Source: Ruegeria sp. Alg231-54 (GTDB lineage: Bacteria; Pseudomonadota; Alphaproteobacteria; Rhodobacterales; Rhodobacteraceae). Taken from it: DNA of 62,483 nt. Both the position numbers and the translations under genes were made by a program. This document shows, one piece after another, positions 49,962-58,485 of the stretch. The notes under the pieces are model-generated. The model did no database searches. It was given only the letters and a program-made list of their open reading frames with translations, and was not told the origin of the DNA. Within the stretch, counting starts at the first letter, position 1; each line of letters starts with the position of its first letter. Location of the stretch: assembly GCF_900143525.1 (NCBI RefSeq), contig NZ_FREZ01000015.1, positions 30,621 to 93,103 of the forward strand, read 5' to 3'.

Positions 49962-50189
49962 TTACTGCCGATAGGGTGCGCCGTGATAAACGCTTTGATA
50001 CGCGCGTTGCTTGATTTCAGCCCGAGGGACGCCGATGTCGCTCAGTTGGCAATCGTTTAGCGCCTCCAGGTCGTGGACTGTTTTGGCGAAAATCCTGCGG
50101 CGGAAATGCTCGGTTCGGGCCTCTGCATAATCCGCAAACAGCGTGGAAAAAACGTTACCGTTCGGGGTTATTGTCTGTGTCGCTTCCAT
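49962..50189 (-). CDS. DUF1127-like short protein
   Basis: 75 residues from ATG 50189, preceded by AGGAGGAGA; an upstream in-frame ATG (13 residues more) has a poorer site. It contains VHDLEALNDCQLSDIGVPRA, the DUF1127 core, and a C-terminal YRQ. It is 47 bases upstream of the other short protein, on the same strand. Confidence 0.8.
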   Translation of the reverse strand: MEATQTITPNGNVFSTLFADYAEARTEHFRRRIFAKTVHDLEALNDCQLSDIGVPRAEIKQRAYQSVYHGAPYRQ

Positions 50190-50422
50190 GGTCTTCTCCT
50201 CCTGAATTTGGATTGCGGTTGTGGTCACAATTCAAATAAAGGAACCGGTTCTTAAGGAGAGAACACCGTTTCATTAAGCTCTGTTAACGAAGCTTTCTGT
50301 GTATGATTTGAGGCCGAGGTTTGTAGCTTGGAAAGCTTTGGCCCGTGATGAACGTAGAGCCGTTGGATGCGGAACAGGCGGTGTTCGGGCATCACCAAAT
50401 TGGTTCTCGGTACAGCGCAAAG

Positions 50423-50452
50423 CATGGGCCGCTACGATCGCAGCGGCCCATG
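50423..50452 (-). terminator. hairpin after the TRAP/usp operon
   Basis: CATGGGCCGCT pairs with AGCGGCCCATG (11 bp), 8-base loop, 7 bases after the universal stress protein stop. Minus-strand flank is CTTTGC. Confidence 0.75.
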
Positions 50453-50459
50453 GAAATTC

Positions 50460-50954
50460 TTAGACTTCGTCCGGGTTCGGAACGATCAGTGTCGGGATAT
50501 TCGACCGACGCAAGACACGTTTCGCCACCGTTCCGAGGAAGGTGTGCGAAAAGCCGTGGTCATGTGCGCCAAGCACGATCAGATCGCACCCCATCTCGAC
50601 CGAGCGCCGCAGGATCACCTCGGCTGGGTGCCCGTCGGTGACCTCGATCGAGGTCACCTGATCACGGATCTTGGCGTCATCGCCTTCGAACTGCGCCCAG
50701 AACTTGGCTTGCCGTTCGGCCAGCACCTTGCGCACCATTTCATGGCGACGCTGGGCCGCGGTTTTACGCGTCTCTTCATTCAGGATGAACATGTCCATCG
50801 TGATCTTCGCGTCGTCCGATAGGGGTTCGTTCACATGCAGGACGTGAATTTCTGCCCCTGTTGCCATCGCAATGCTGGCCGCATTGCGCATGGCGTGACC
50901 CGAGTTTTCCGACAGATCGGTGGCGAACAGGATATTTGTCACCATTTGTTTCAT
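50460..50954 (-). CDS. universal stress protein (UspA family)
   Basis: 164 residues. NILFATDLSENSGHAMRNAA opens the fold, and LIVLGAHDHGFSHTFLGTVA is the ATP-binding motif (G-x2-G-x9-G with S/T). Cytoplasmic stress or energy-state protein. It is 17 bases downstream of dctM, so it is in the TRAP operon, an arrangement common for TRAP systems. Confidence 0.93.
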   Translation of the reverse strand: MKQMVTNILFATDLSENSGHAMRNAASIAMATGAEIHVLHVNEPLSDDAKITMDMFILNEETRKTAAQRRHEMVRKVLAERQAKFWAQFEGDDAKIRDQVTSIEVTDGHPAEVILRRSVEMGCDLIVLGAHDHGFSHTFLGTVAKRVLRRSNIPTLIVPNPDEV

Positions 50955-50971
50955 AGCATCATCCTTTCAGG

Positions 50972-52312
50972 TCAGTAGCCCAGCAGCCTTGGCAGCCATA
51001 GCGACAGCTCGGGGAAGAACGCGATGATGAAGATCGCGATCGTGTTGGCCGCTGCAAAGGGCAATGCACGGATCGAGATCTGCTCGATCGTTATGTTCGA
51101 AATACCCGATGCGATGAACAGGTTTTCACCCAGCGGCGGCGTCTGGAAGCCGATACCCAGCGTACAGACCATCACCACACCGAAGTGGATCGGGTCGATA
51201 CCGACCGAATAGGCCACAGGCAGCATCACCGGAACCAGGATCAGGATGGTCGCCAGTGTCTCCATGAACATACCGACGAACAGCAGGAAGAAGATGATCA
51301 GCGCCCAGATCACATAAAGGTTGTCGGTAAAGCTGAGCATCGAGTCCGCGATGATCGCCGGGATCTGGTTTTCCACCAGAAGGCGGCCAAACACAGTCGC
51401 GGTGAACAGGATCAGCAGAACACGGCCCGTCAGCCACGTGGTGGCTTCAAGCGACTGGAACAGCGACTGCCATGTCAGTTCACGGTAGATGACCACGCCA
51501 ACGAACAGAGTGTAGAAGATCGCAACGATAGCGGCCTCGGTCGGGGTGAAGAAGCCGGTGTAAATACCGCCCAGTATCACCAGCGGCGCCATCAGCGACC
51601 AGAACCCGCGATACATCTCGCAGCCCACGTGACGGATCGACCAGCCTTCGGCAACACCTTTGTACCCACGCTTTTTCGACATGAAGTAGTTCAGGATCAG
51701 CAAGCTGGTGGCGATCAGGAAGGCCGGAACAAAACCCGCGATGAACAGTTTCGAGATCGAAACCGACTGGAAGGTGCCGAACTTTTCAACTGCTTCCAGC
51801 GGAGGCGCCATACCGAGCGCGGCAATGCCGAAGATCACCATCGGGATGGAGGGAGGAATAATAATCCCGAGGCCGCCAGAAGAAGCGGTAATAGCAGAGG
51901 CATAGCCGCGCTCATAGCCACGGTCGATCATTGCTGGGATCATCAGCATCCCCACGGCCGCGGTTGTTGCCGGGCCCGAGCCCGAAATGGCGCCAAAGAA
52001 CAGACAGGCCATAACCGTTGCAGCCGAAATACCGCCGGTGAATGGACCAGCCAGACTTTCAGCAACATTGATTAGGCGTTTTGAGATACCGGCGGCCTCC
52101 ATAAGAGCCCCCGCCAGAATAAATGCAGGCAGAGCCATCAGTGGGAACGCACCCACCGAGGTAAATGCAATCTGCACGAACTTGATTGGGTTTTCGCCCA
52201 GGTAAAGGAACGAGAACAGCGATGCCACACCCAGCGCAACCGTGATCGGTGCACCGATGAGCAGCAGTAAAAGAAACGATCCAAATAGGATTGTGACGAT
52301 TTCGGATTCCAT
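50972..52312 (-). CDS. dctM: TRAP transporter large permease (DctM)
   Basis: 446 residues, about twelve transmembrane segments, with PAFILAGALMEAAGISKRL and FFGAISGSGPATTAAVG. It forms the ion-driven channel with DctQ for uptake of a C4-dicarboxylate-type or other organic acid. The ligand cannot be named; the DctP is of the generic DctP fold. 17 bases after dctQ. Confidence 0.95.
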   Translation of the reverse strand: MESEIVTILFGSFLLLLLIGAPITVALGVASLFSFLYLGENPIKFVQIAFTSVGAFPLMALPAFILAGALMEAAGISKRLINVAESLAGPFTGGISAATVMACLFFGAISGSGPATTAAVGMLMIPAMIDRGYERGYASAITASSGGLGIIIPPSIPMVIFGIAALGMAPPLEAVEKFGTFQSVSISKLFIAGFVPAFLIATSLLILNYFMSKKRGYKGVAEGWSIRHVGCEMYRGFWSLMAPLVILGGIYTGFFTPTEAAIVAIFYTLFVGVVIYRELTWQSLFQSLEATTWLTGRVLLILFTATVFGRLLVENQIPAIIADSMLSFTDNLYVIWALIIFFLLFVGMFMETLATILILVPVMLPVAYSVGIDPIHFGVVMVCTLGIGFQTPPLGENLFIASGISNITIEQISIRALPFAAANTIAIFIIAFFPELSLWLPRLLGY

Positions 52313-52329
52313 GGTTTTTCCTCCCTGCC

Positions 52330-52866
52330 TCAGTCGCGTTTAGCTGCTTCGGTGGCAGCTTTGATTTCATCAAGGTCGATCTGGTCAGGATCATGGATGT
52401 CTTCGCCTTTGATCAGGCGGCGATAGTTCACCTGAATGATGCGCACGGTCATCAGCGCAAAGGCGAGAGGCAGAACCATGTAGACATACTTCATCTCGAT
52501 ACCCAGAGTCTGGGACTTCCAGAACTTGTTCATCTTGTTGAAGACAAAGTCCGTGGCCAGATACAGGAAGTAGACGTTGAAAAAGAGCCAGAAGAGATCA
52601 GCAAAAGCCTCTATGTACTTGATGTAGCGTTCGGGCAGGAACTTGAACTGGAAGGTCACCCGGTTATGCGCGCCTTTCAATGCCGCATAGCTGGCGCCAA
52701 AGTAGACAAACCAGACGAACATGTAGACTGATAGTTCTTCGATCCAGCTGTACGAAAAGCCAAAGACTTCACGCGCTATGATCTGTACAAACAGCAGACA
52801 GACGAAGCCGGATAGCAGGATCCGGCAGATGATACTTTCGATATTGTCCAGAAATTTCCAGAACAT
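52330..52866 (-). CDS. dctQ: TRAP transporter small permease (DctQ)
   Basis: 178 residues from ATG 52866 (MFWKFLDNIESIICRILLSG), four transmembrane segments. GGAGGAGGG lies about 8-10 bases upstream. A frame starting at 52929 would code through the hairpin at 52893-52916, so I reject it. Together with DctM it translocates the substrate delivered by DctP. Motif WIEELSVYMFVWFVYFG is typical. Confidence 0.92.
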   Translation of the reverse strand: MFWKFLDNIESIICRILLSGFVCLLFVQIIAREVFGFSYSWIEELSVYMFVWFVYFGASYAALKGAHNRVTFQFKFLPERYIKYIEAFADLFWLFFNVYFLYLATDFVFNKMNKFWKSQTLGIEMKYVYMVLPLAFALMTVRIIQVNYRRLIKGEDIHDPDQIDLDEIKAATEAAKRD

Positions 52867-52892
52867 TGCGGAATTCCCTCCTCCCTGAGATG

Positions 52893-52916
52893 AAAAGAGC
52901 GCCGAAGCGCTCTTTT
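52893..52916 (-). terminator. UUCG-loop hairpin between dctP and dctQ
   Basis: AAAAGAGCGC and GCGCTCTTTT form a perfect 10-bp stem closed on the minus strand by the stable UUCG tetraloop. It sits 19 bases after the dctP stop and would leave the binding protein in excess over the membrane parts. Confidence 0.8.
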
Positions 52917-52935
52917 CCTTTTCGCTCATTGGCGA

Positions 52936-53952
52936 TTATTGCTGGACGGGCTCGCGGCCGATGGCCTCGAGGACCGTGTTCAGTTTCTCGACGCCGCCGA
53001 TGGACTCATAGAACTGAGGCCATACTGCACCGGTTGCCAGTTCGATGAACTCGGCCTCATCGTTCTCAGGATCGATGATTGCCATGCCTTTTTCGGTCAG
53101 CTCTTCTTTGATCGCAGCTTCAGAGTCGCGCAGGAACTGAGCGGAAATCTGAGTTGCTTCCTGACCGGCTTCCAGGATGATCTTCTGGTCTTCTTCGCTC
53201 AGACCCTGGAAAACAGATTCCGAAACGATCAGCGGTTCGATCGAGAAGATGTAACGCAGGTTGGTCACGTGGTTCTGGACCTCGTAGAACTTCATTGCGT
53301 TGATCGTCAGGTAAGGGTTGTCCTGACCGTCGACAACTTTGGTTTGCAGACCGGTGAAGGTCTCGGACCATGCCATCGGAGTCGGGCTGATACCCCAGGA
53401 CTTGTAGGTTTCGATCATGATTTCGTTCTTGGGAACGCGGATGATCAGGTCCTGCAGGTCAGCAACCGAGCTGACAGGTTTTTTCGAGTTGGTCAGACGG
53501 CGGAAACCTGTGTAGGTCCAGCCGATGATGCGCACACCTGCGTCACGAATGGTGTTTTCCACCAGTTCCTGACCGATCGGGCCTTGGGTCAGCTTTTCAG
53601 CATCTTCCAGCGACAGGATCACATAAGGCAGAGTGAATACACCAACCGAAGGCGAGAACGGCGTGATGTTGTTGATCGCCAGCAGCGACATGTCCAGCGT
53701 GCCGATTGCGGCCTCGTTGACGGTGTCCTGCTCGGAACCCAGCTGACCGTTCAGGAACAGTGTAGCTGTATGCGCGCCACCCGATTTTTCTTCGAGTGCC
53801 TTAACGAAAGCCAATCCGAGGGCTTCTTGTGCGCTGCCTGCACTATCGCCAACAGCAATCTTGAAGTTTTTCGCGTCGGCTGCGCCAGCAACCATTAGTG
53901 CCGCGACCGAAACGGCAGCAGTCATGGTGCCAAGCTTTTTGATGAATGACAT
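52936..53952 (-). CDS. dctP: TRAP transporter substrate-binding protein (DctP)
   Basis: 338 residues from ATG 53952 (MSFIKKLGTMTAAVSVAALM), a signal peptide ending in AADA. A class DctP fold: NGQLGSEQDTVNEAAIGTLD, IRVPKNEIMIETYKSWG with the ligand Arg region, and WSETFTGLQTKVVDGQDNP. It binds an organic anion in the periplasm and hands it to DctQM. The open frame extends 61 codons further upstream without a good start. Divergent from a LysR gene. Confidence 0.95.
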   Translation of the reverse strand: MSFIKKLGTMTAAVSVAALMVAGAADAKNFKIAVGDSAGSAQEALGLAFVKALEEKSGGAHTATLFLNGQLGSEQDTVNEAAIGTLDMSLLAINNITPFSPSVGVFTLPYVILSLEDAEKLTQGPIGQELVENTIRDAGVRIIGWTYTGFRRLTNSKKPVSSVADLQDLIIRVPKNEIMIETYKSWGISPTPMAWSETFTGLQTKVVDGQDNPYLTINAMKFYEVQNHVTNLRYIFSIEPLIVSESVFQGLSEEDQKIILEAGQEATQISAQFLRDSEAAIKEELTEKGMAIIDPENDEAEFIELATGAVWPQFYESIGGVEKLNTVLEAIGREPVQQ

Positions 53953-54122
53953 AGATGTCCTCCCAGTTTTATCATGTTTCGAGGTGCGCGCTGACCTGGG
54001 GAGAGATGGCCAGTCCGATTCTACCTCGGCTTTTTCAGAGTAGCTTGTGAAATGTGTTTCTATGTTGCCATTCTTTGCGCGATAGGTTTCACATATATCG
54101 AACCTTACGAATTGGGTAGAAA

Positions 54123-55034
54123 ATGGTTGCCTCACGCATCGGCGACAGCGACATCCGATTGCTGCGCGTTTTCAAGACGGTTGTGGAAAGTGGTGGTCTG
54201 TCCGCAGCCGAAGTTGAGCTGAATATCGGCAAATCCACCATTTCAAAGCATGTTACTGATTTGGAACTGCGATTGGGCTTAAAACTGTGCACGCGCGGTC
54301 CTGCGGGTTTCGCCCTGACAGAAGACGGCGCAAAAGTGCTGCAAGCAGCAGATCACTTGCTTGTGTCCGTGTCGCAATTTCGGAACGAGGTCAGCGAAAT
54401 CAAGGAACAGTTGGGGGGAACGATCCGCATTTCGCTATTTGATCAATGTGCGTCAAACCCGGATTCCCGGCTTGCCCGCGCCATTCATCGGTTCAACGAA
54501 GCCGCCCCCTCGGTCCAGATTGAATTGTCTCTTGAGCCGCCAAACGTGATCGAGACCATGGTCATCAGTGGCCAGCTCGACATCGGAATTATTGCGCTGC
54601 ATCGCCCTTCGACGAGTCTTAACTATGCTCCGTTATATGGCGAGAACATGTTCCTGTATTGCGGCCGAGAACACCCCCTGTTTGAAATACCAGACCGGGA
54701 ACTCAGGACCAGTGACCTGCTCAGGTACAACTATGTTGGGCTCAGCGTGAACTCTCCGAACCTGATCGTCGGTCAGCAACTGGGTTTCAAACGGTCAGCA
54801 AAAGTTCAAAGCGAGCAGGCGCTGGCCATACTAATCCTGTCAGGGCGATACATAGGTTATTTGCCTGATCACCTTGCGCAGGATTTTGTGGACCAGGAAA
54901 AGATGCGGATGGTGTTGCCGGGCGAAACGCAATATCGAACCCGGTTTGCAGCAGTGACCAGAAAGCAACCTGAACCAACACGGGTGACAAACTTGTTTCT
55001 GGAAGTTTTGCAGAGCGAACATTCGAAACCCTGA
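54123..55034 (+). CDS. LysR-family regulator of the TRAP operon
   Basis: 303 residues. The helix-turn-helix (LRVFKTVVESGGLSAAEVEL, then IGKSTISKHVTDLELRLGLK) and a periplasmic-binding-like effector domain (VQIELSLEPPNVIETMVISG) fit LysR. It is divergent from dctP with a 170-base gap, the usual place for a LysR regulator that controls the neighbouring uptake operon. A weak hairpin follows at 55124-55143. Confidence 0.9.
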   Translation: MVASRIGDSDIRLLRVFKTVVESGGLSAAEVELNIGKSTISKHVTDLELRLGLKLCTRGPAGFALTEDGAKVLQAADHLLVSVSQFRNEVSEIKEQLGGTIRISLFDQCASNPDSRLARAIHRFNEAAPSVQIELSLEPPNVIETMVISGQLDIGIIALHRPSTSLNYAPLYGENMFLYCGREHPLFEIPDRELRTSDLLRYNYVGLSVNSPNLIVGQQLGFKRSAKVQSEQALAILILSGRYIGYLPDHLAQDFVDQEKMRMVLPGETQYRTRFAAVTRKQPEPTRVTNLFLEVLQSEHSKP

Positions 55035-55219
55035 CAACTGCCGAGCTGGCACAACACGAGCCAACTGTGGTGAAAACGTGCTTCGACACATCCTGTAAAA
55101 GCCAAACGCGAAATCAGGTTCGCCTTTTTGGCGTTGCCAAAAGCTTGTGACTTTCCGCCACATCACTGGTGCTCGCCTTCTTATCACTTACATGCGCCTC
55201 ACCAAAATGAGGCGGACAA

Positions 55220-55462
55220 ATGATAGACGACGATCCCCAACCCGTAGGGTATTACGACACGCACGATATATGGACCCTGGACCCAACGCCCGCGGACCAG
55301 TTGGTCTATGATGCCTTTGCCTCGGGCGTCGTCGATCTTCTGCAAGTGTTGGATGACAACAAGACCATGATGTCACGGGACGTTTACGCAAGACTGTTCG
55401 CCTCGCTGTTGGATCTTTCCCGAACTTTGGGAGAATACGAAGATGGATGGAAGCCGGACTAG
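55220..55462 (+). CDS. hypothetical small protein
   Basis: 80 residues, acidic, no signal or membrane segment. The sequence (DDPQPVGYYDTHDIWTLDPT and MMSRDVYARLFASLLDLSRT) resembles nothing I know. It is alone, 186 bases after the LysR gene and convergent with the metal-binding protein gene. Confidence 0.55.
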   Translation: MIDDDPQPVGYYDTHDIWTLDPTPADQLVYDAFASGVVDLLQVLDDNKTMMSRDVYARLFASLLDLSRTLGEYEDGWKPD

Positions 55463-55497
55463 GGGACGATTTCCAAGAACCCGCTGCTCCAATGCAC

Positions 55498-55532
55498 GGT
55501 ACGGGGTGGCGGTTCAGGCGCCGCCCCGTACC
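55498..55532. terminator. hairpin between hypothetical gene and metal-binding protein gene
   Basis: GGTACGGGGTGGCGG and CCGCCCCGTACC pair with one bulge around an 8-base loop. It lies between convergent stops (55462 and 55543) and can serve both sides. Confidence 0.7.
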
Positions 55533-55542
55533 TAAAGACTAG

Positions 55543-56442
55543 TTAGCTTGCGGTTGCGTTCCCAAGCGCGTTCAACAGAGTGTTCAGATTGTGCTGGAAC
55601 ATCGCGAGATAGCTGGTGGCCGGACTACCGCGTTCCGACAAGGCGTCCGAGAACAGCCGTCCACCAATCACGATGCCGGTTTCATCCGAGATTTGCTGAA
55701 TCAAAGTGGGGCTTGTGATGTTTTCAACAAACAGCGCCGCAGCGCCATCCGCCTTCAGTTGATCAATCAGAACAGCAAGATCCTTGGCTGATGGCTCCGC
55801 CTCGGTATCGATGCCAACCGGCGCAAGGAAAGTCAGTCCGTAGGCGTCTGCCAGATAACCAAATGCGTCATGTGCAGTCACAACCGTGCGGCGATTGGCA
55901 GGCAGGCCTGCCAGCTTTGTCTTGGTTTCTGCATCCAGCGCCTCAAGCTGCGCAATATAGGCCGCAGCATTGGCAGCGATTTCTTCGGCGTGCTCGGGCA
56001 TCGCCTCTGTCATCACGTCGGCGACATTGGTCACGTAAATCATGCCGTTCGACAGCGAGTTCCAGGCGTGGGGGTCGATTTTGCCCTCGACTGTGACAGG
56101 CGTGATACCATCGGTGGCAACGTGCACGGTTGCGTCAGTGCCCGATTCAGCGATCAGGGTATCGGACCATGTCTCAAAGCCCAGACCGTTGACAAAGATG
56201 ATATCCGCCTGGGCAACGGCCTTCGCGTCTGCAACCGAAGGCTGATACACATGCGCATCCGCGTCCGGGCCCACGATTGTCGTAACCGTGGCCAGATCGC
56301 CGACGACCTCTTCGACTATGTCGCCGAGGATCGAAAAGCTGGCGACGATCTTGACGTTGTCTTCTGCCGCAACGGTCGGCAATGCAGCCAAAGCAAACGA
56401 CACAGAGGCGATGCCGGTGTAGAGTGACTTTACAAGAGTCAT
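55543..56442 (-). CDS. metal-binding protein of ABC transporter (ZnuA/AztC-like)
   Basis: 299 residues from ATG 56442, with signal peptide (IASVSFALAALPTVAAE). It is a cluster A-I metal receptor; the likely ligands are His64 (ADAHVYQPS), His125 (KIDPHAWNS), His191 (TAHDAFGY) and Asp266 (LFSDALSE), a 3-His-1-Asp set as in AztC. The His-rich loop of classical ZnuA is absent. Third ligand His rather than Glu argues against the manganese SitA group. It ends an operon behind a cobalamin riboswitch, which makes cobalt a candidate (see findings). Its start overlaps the permease stop by 4 bases. Confidence 0.88.
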   Translation of the reverse strand: MTLVKSLYTGIASVSFALAALPTVAAEDNVKIVASFSILGDIVEEVVGDLATVTTIVGPDADAHVYQPSVADAKAVAQADIIFVNGLGFETWSDTLIAESGTDATVHVATDGITPVTVEGKIDPHAWNSLSNGMIYVTNVADVMTEAMPEHAEEIAANAAAYIAQLEALDAETKTKLAGLPANRRTVVTAHDAFGYLADAYGLTFLAPVGIDTEAEPSAKDLAVLIDQLKADGAAALFVENITSPTLIQQISDETGIVIGGRLFSDALSERGSPATSYLAMFQHNLNTLLNALGNATAS

Positions 56443-57341
56443 TGTGCTCTCTCTTCTTGTTGAATTTGGGCAATGGGGATGTCTTTGGAAACAGACGGTT
56501 TGCGCATCCGTCTGCCAAAACCAAGGGGACCGAAAATGGCCGAGAACAGAAAGAACCCACCGGCAACCAAAACGATCGCCGGGCCGGACGGCGTGTCCGG
56601 GAACAGGTAGGACAGAGTCAGGCCGATCCAGCAACTGGACAAGGCAAACACAAAGCCCAGGACCAGTTGCCCGGTGATCGTACTGGCCCAATAGCGCGCC
56701 GCAGTTGCGGGCAGGATCATCAAGCCAACGGCCATCAACGTTCCCAGTGTTTTGAACGCGGCCAGCAGGTTCAGAACCAACAGCAGCATAAAACCCTGAT
56801 CTACCAACCACGGTCGGCGGGTCTGAGTTTCGAAGAAAACCGGATCGCAGGTGCTGACAATCAGCGGACGAAGCAGAACGGCGAATGCCAACAATGTGAC
56901 TGTCGCCACCCCTCCGACAAGGATCATCGACGCGTCGTCGATCCCAAGGATTGATCCAAACAGGAAGCTTTTTAGTGGAACTGCGGACCCTGCTGCAGAC
57001 AGGATAAAGATACCCACCGCCAATGCGATCAGATACAGCGAGGCAAGGCTGGCATCGCTGCGCAGGATTGTCCGGCGTGCTAGAAAGGCGGTCAAAATGG
57101 CGACGCCGACACCCGCGATAAGCCCTCCGACCAGCAGTGACATGACTGACAAGCCTGCCGTGACAAAGCCGATGACGATGCCTGGCGTAATCGCATGGGC
57201 CATGGCCTCACCAGCCAGCGATAGGCGACGCAGAACAAGAAATGCCCCCACCGGCGCGACCGAAGCCGACAAAACCGTGGTTGCCACAAAAGCGCGACGC
57301 ATGAAGGCAAAGCTCCACATTTCGACGATCAGGTCATACAT
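56439..57341 (-). CDS. ABC metal permease (ZnuB/AztB-like)
   Basis: 300 residues from ATG 57341 (MYDLIVEMWSFAFMRRAFVA). About eight transmembrane helices. AFLVLRRLSLAGEAMAHAIT is the conserved signature of zinc/manganese permeases, and VGLMILPATAARYWA follows. It forms the channel of a metal importer. It overlaps the ATPase gene by 8 bases and the receptor gene by 4. Confidence 0.9.
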   Translation of the reverse strand: MYDLIVEMWSFAFMRRAFVATTVLSASVAPVGAFLVLRRLSLAGEAMAHAITPGIVIGFVTAGLSVMSLLVGGLIAGVGVAILTAFLARRTILRSDASLASLYLIALAVGIFILSAAGSAVPLKSFLFGSILGIDDASMILVGGVATVTLLAFAVLLRPLIVSTCDPVFFETQTRRPWLVDQGFMLLLVLNLLAAFKTLGTLMAVGLMILPATAARYWASTITGQLVLGFVFALSSCWIGLTLSYLFPDTPSGPAIVLVAGGFFLFSAIFGPLGFGRRMRKPSVSKDIPIAQIQQEERAQ

Positions 57342-58092
57342 TGGCGTGCTCCGCTGTTGAATGGGTGCCACGGAACATCCAGGACGCCTGACTTTCCGAG
57401 AGGTATCCTTGTGCAACCAGACGGTCTGGTGTCAGAACGTCATTCACCAGTCCGTGGGTCGCCTCTTGCCCGCCCAAAAGCAGCGCGTGGCTGCAATAAT
57501 CCAGCACCGAGGAAAGATCGTGCACCACCAAAACCACCGCGCGCCCCTCATCGCGCCATCGGCGGATAATCGACAACAGATGTGCTTCGGTACTTTGGTC
57601 GACTGCGGCAAACGGTTCATCCAGCAGGATCAGCGGTGCGTCCTGCATGATAACCCGCGCGAACAGCGCGCGCTGCAGTTGCCCACCTGATAGCATATGC
57701 AGAGGCCGGTCAGCGATATCCAGTACCCCGGCCTCATCCAGCGCGGCGGCCATCCGGTCGCGCGCGGCAGCGTCCAGCCCGGTACGATAACCAAACCCGC
57801 GCCAGGCCCCCATTGCGGCAAGATCCCTCACGCGGATGGGAAATCGGCGGTCGAACTCGGTCATCTGCGCCAGGTACCCGATGTCACCAGGACGGCCCTG
57901 CGGCCAAGTCAAACTGCCTGAAAGCGGATCCATCAAGCCCAGCAGCATCTTTACAAATGTGCTCTTGCCCGACCCGTTTGCACCAAGAACGGCAAGGGTC
58001 GTTCCGGCCGCGATATCCATGGAGAGGCGGTGAAACAATGTCAGGTCGCGGTAGCCCAACGTCAGATCGCGGATTTGCAAAACGGCCAACAT
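57334..58092 (-). CDS. ABC metal ATPase (ZnuC/AztA-like)
   Basis: 252 residues from ATG 58092, whose A overlaps the stop of a small upstream ORF. Walker A GANGSGKST, signature LSGGQLQRALFAR, Walker B LILLDEPFAAVD and the H-loop VVHDLSSV are all present. It drives the metal importer. A weak relation to zinc-type ATPases (short 252-residue form). Confidence 0.92.
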   Translation of the reverse strand: MLAVLQIRDLTLGYRDLTLFHRLSMDIAAGTTLAVLGANGSGKSTFVKMLLGLMDPLSGSLTWPQGRPGDIGYLAQMTEFDRRFPIRVRDLAAMGAWRGFGYRTGLDAAARDRMAAALDEAGVLDIADRPLHMLSGGQLQRALFARVIMQDAPLILLDEPFAAVDQSTEAHLLSIIRRWRDEGRAVVLVVHDLSSVLDYCSHALLLGGQEATHGLVNDVLTPDRLVAQGYLSESQASWMFRGTHSTAEHANV

Positions 58093-58211
58093 CAAATCAC
58101 CGCGTAAATCGCGAGCCACAAGAGCGCCGACAGCGCCAGAGCCCCCGCGACCAGCACCGGAACGCTGAATTCTGTCAGACACTTACCCCTTTGGGTGTCA
58201 GTTTTTTGCAA
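58092..58211 (-). CDS. 39-residue membrane protein under the riboswitch
   Basis: The frame from TTG 58211 has AGGAGG eight bases upstream and reads a short polar head and one strong transmembrane helix (VPVLVAGALALSALLWLAIY), stopping at 58092-58094 so that its TGA overlaps the ATPase ATG. The tight coupling suggests real translation. It has a single Cys at residue 11. Small membrane partners are known for cobalt/nickel transporters (for example CbiN-like or CbtB-like), but I see no clear homology. The TTG start is unproven. Confidence 0.5.
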   Translation of the reverse strand: MQKTDTQRGKCLTEFSVPVLVAGALALSALLWLAIYAVI

Positions 58212-58285
58212 TGACAACGCCTCCTGTGTTTGGACAGGGGCAAAGCGAGCGCAAGGTCGTGCACGGTACGGACCGCTTGAAACAT
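58175..58285 (-). CDS. 36-residue His/Cys-rich ORF in the riboswitch leader
   Basis: ATG 58285 follows GAGGGAG with six-base spacing. It encodes MFQAVRTVHDLALALPLSKH, then RRRCHCKKLTPKGVSV. The Arg/His/Cys cluster could be metal-related or chance. It overlaps the 39-residue ORF in another frame, so it may be a leader peptide, a split gene through frameshift, or not expressed. Confidence 0.3.
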   Translation of the reverse strand: MFQAVRTVHDLALALPLSKHRRRCHCKKLTPKGVSV

Positions 58286-58327
58286 TGTCATCTCCCTCTG
58301 GGGCACCCCGCCCAGGTTCATAAATTT

Positions 58328-58485
58328 CGGATGGCAGGTCTCCTGACTTGCGGGTCAACGCTATCCCGATCCTTCCCAGGCTATTGCCCAGTGGACGATC
58401 TCGGGTCGCTCGCCGCCTACAGTTGCGGGGGCAGTCACGGAATTGGCCTTTTTACAGAACCGCACCGTATTCCCTTTTATCCCTG
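58328..58485 (-). promoter_or_regulatory. cobalamin (B12) riboswitch
   Basis: The minus strand carries the B12 box AAGTCAGGAGACCTGCC (58333-58349), the core GACTGCCCCCGCAACTGTA near 58425-58443, and an upstream GGTGCGGTTC with the pairing partner of the class. This is the full element layout of the adenosylcobalamin riboswitch. The stretch that follows (CTGGG...CCCAG, 58298-58315) looks like an expression platform hairpin. It faces the tiny ORFs and the metal ABC transporter. Edges are approximate. Confidence 0.93.
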
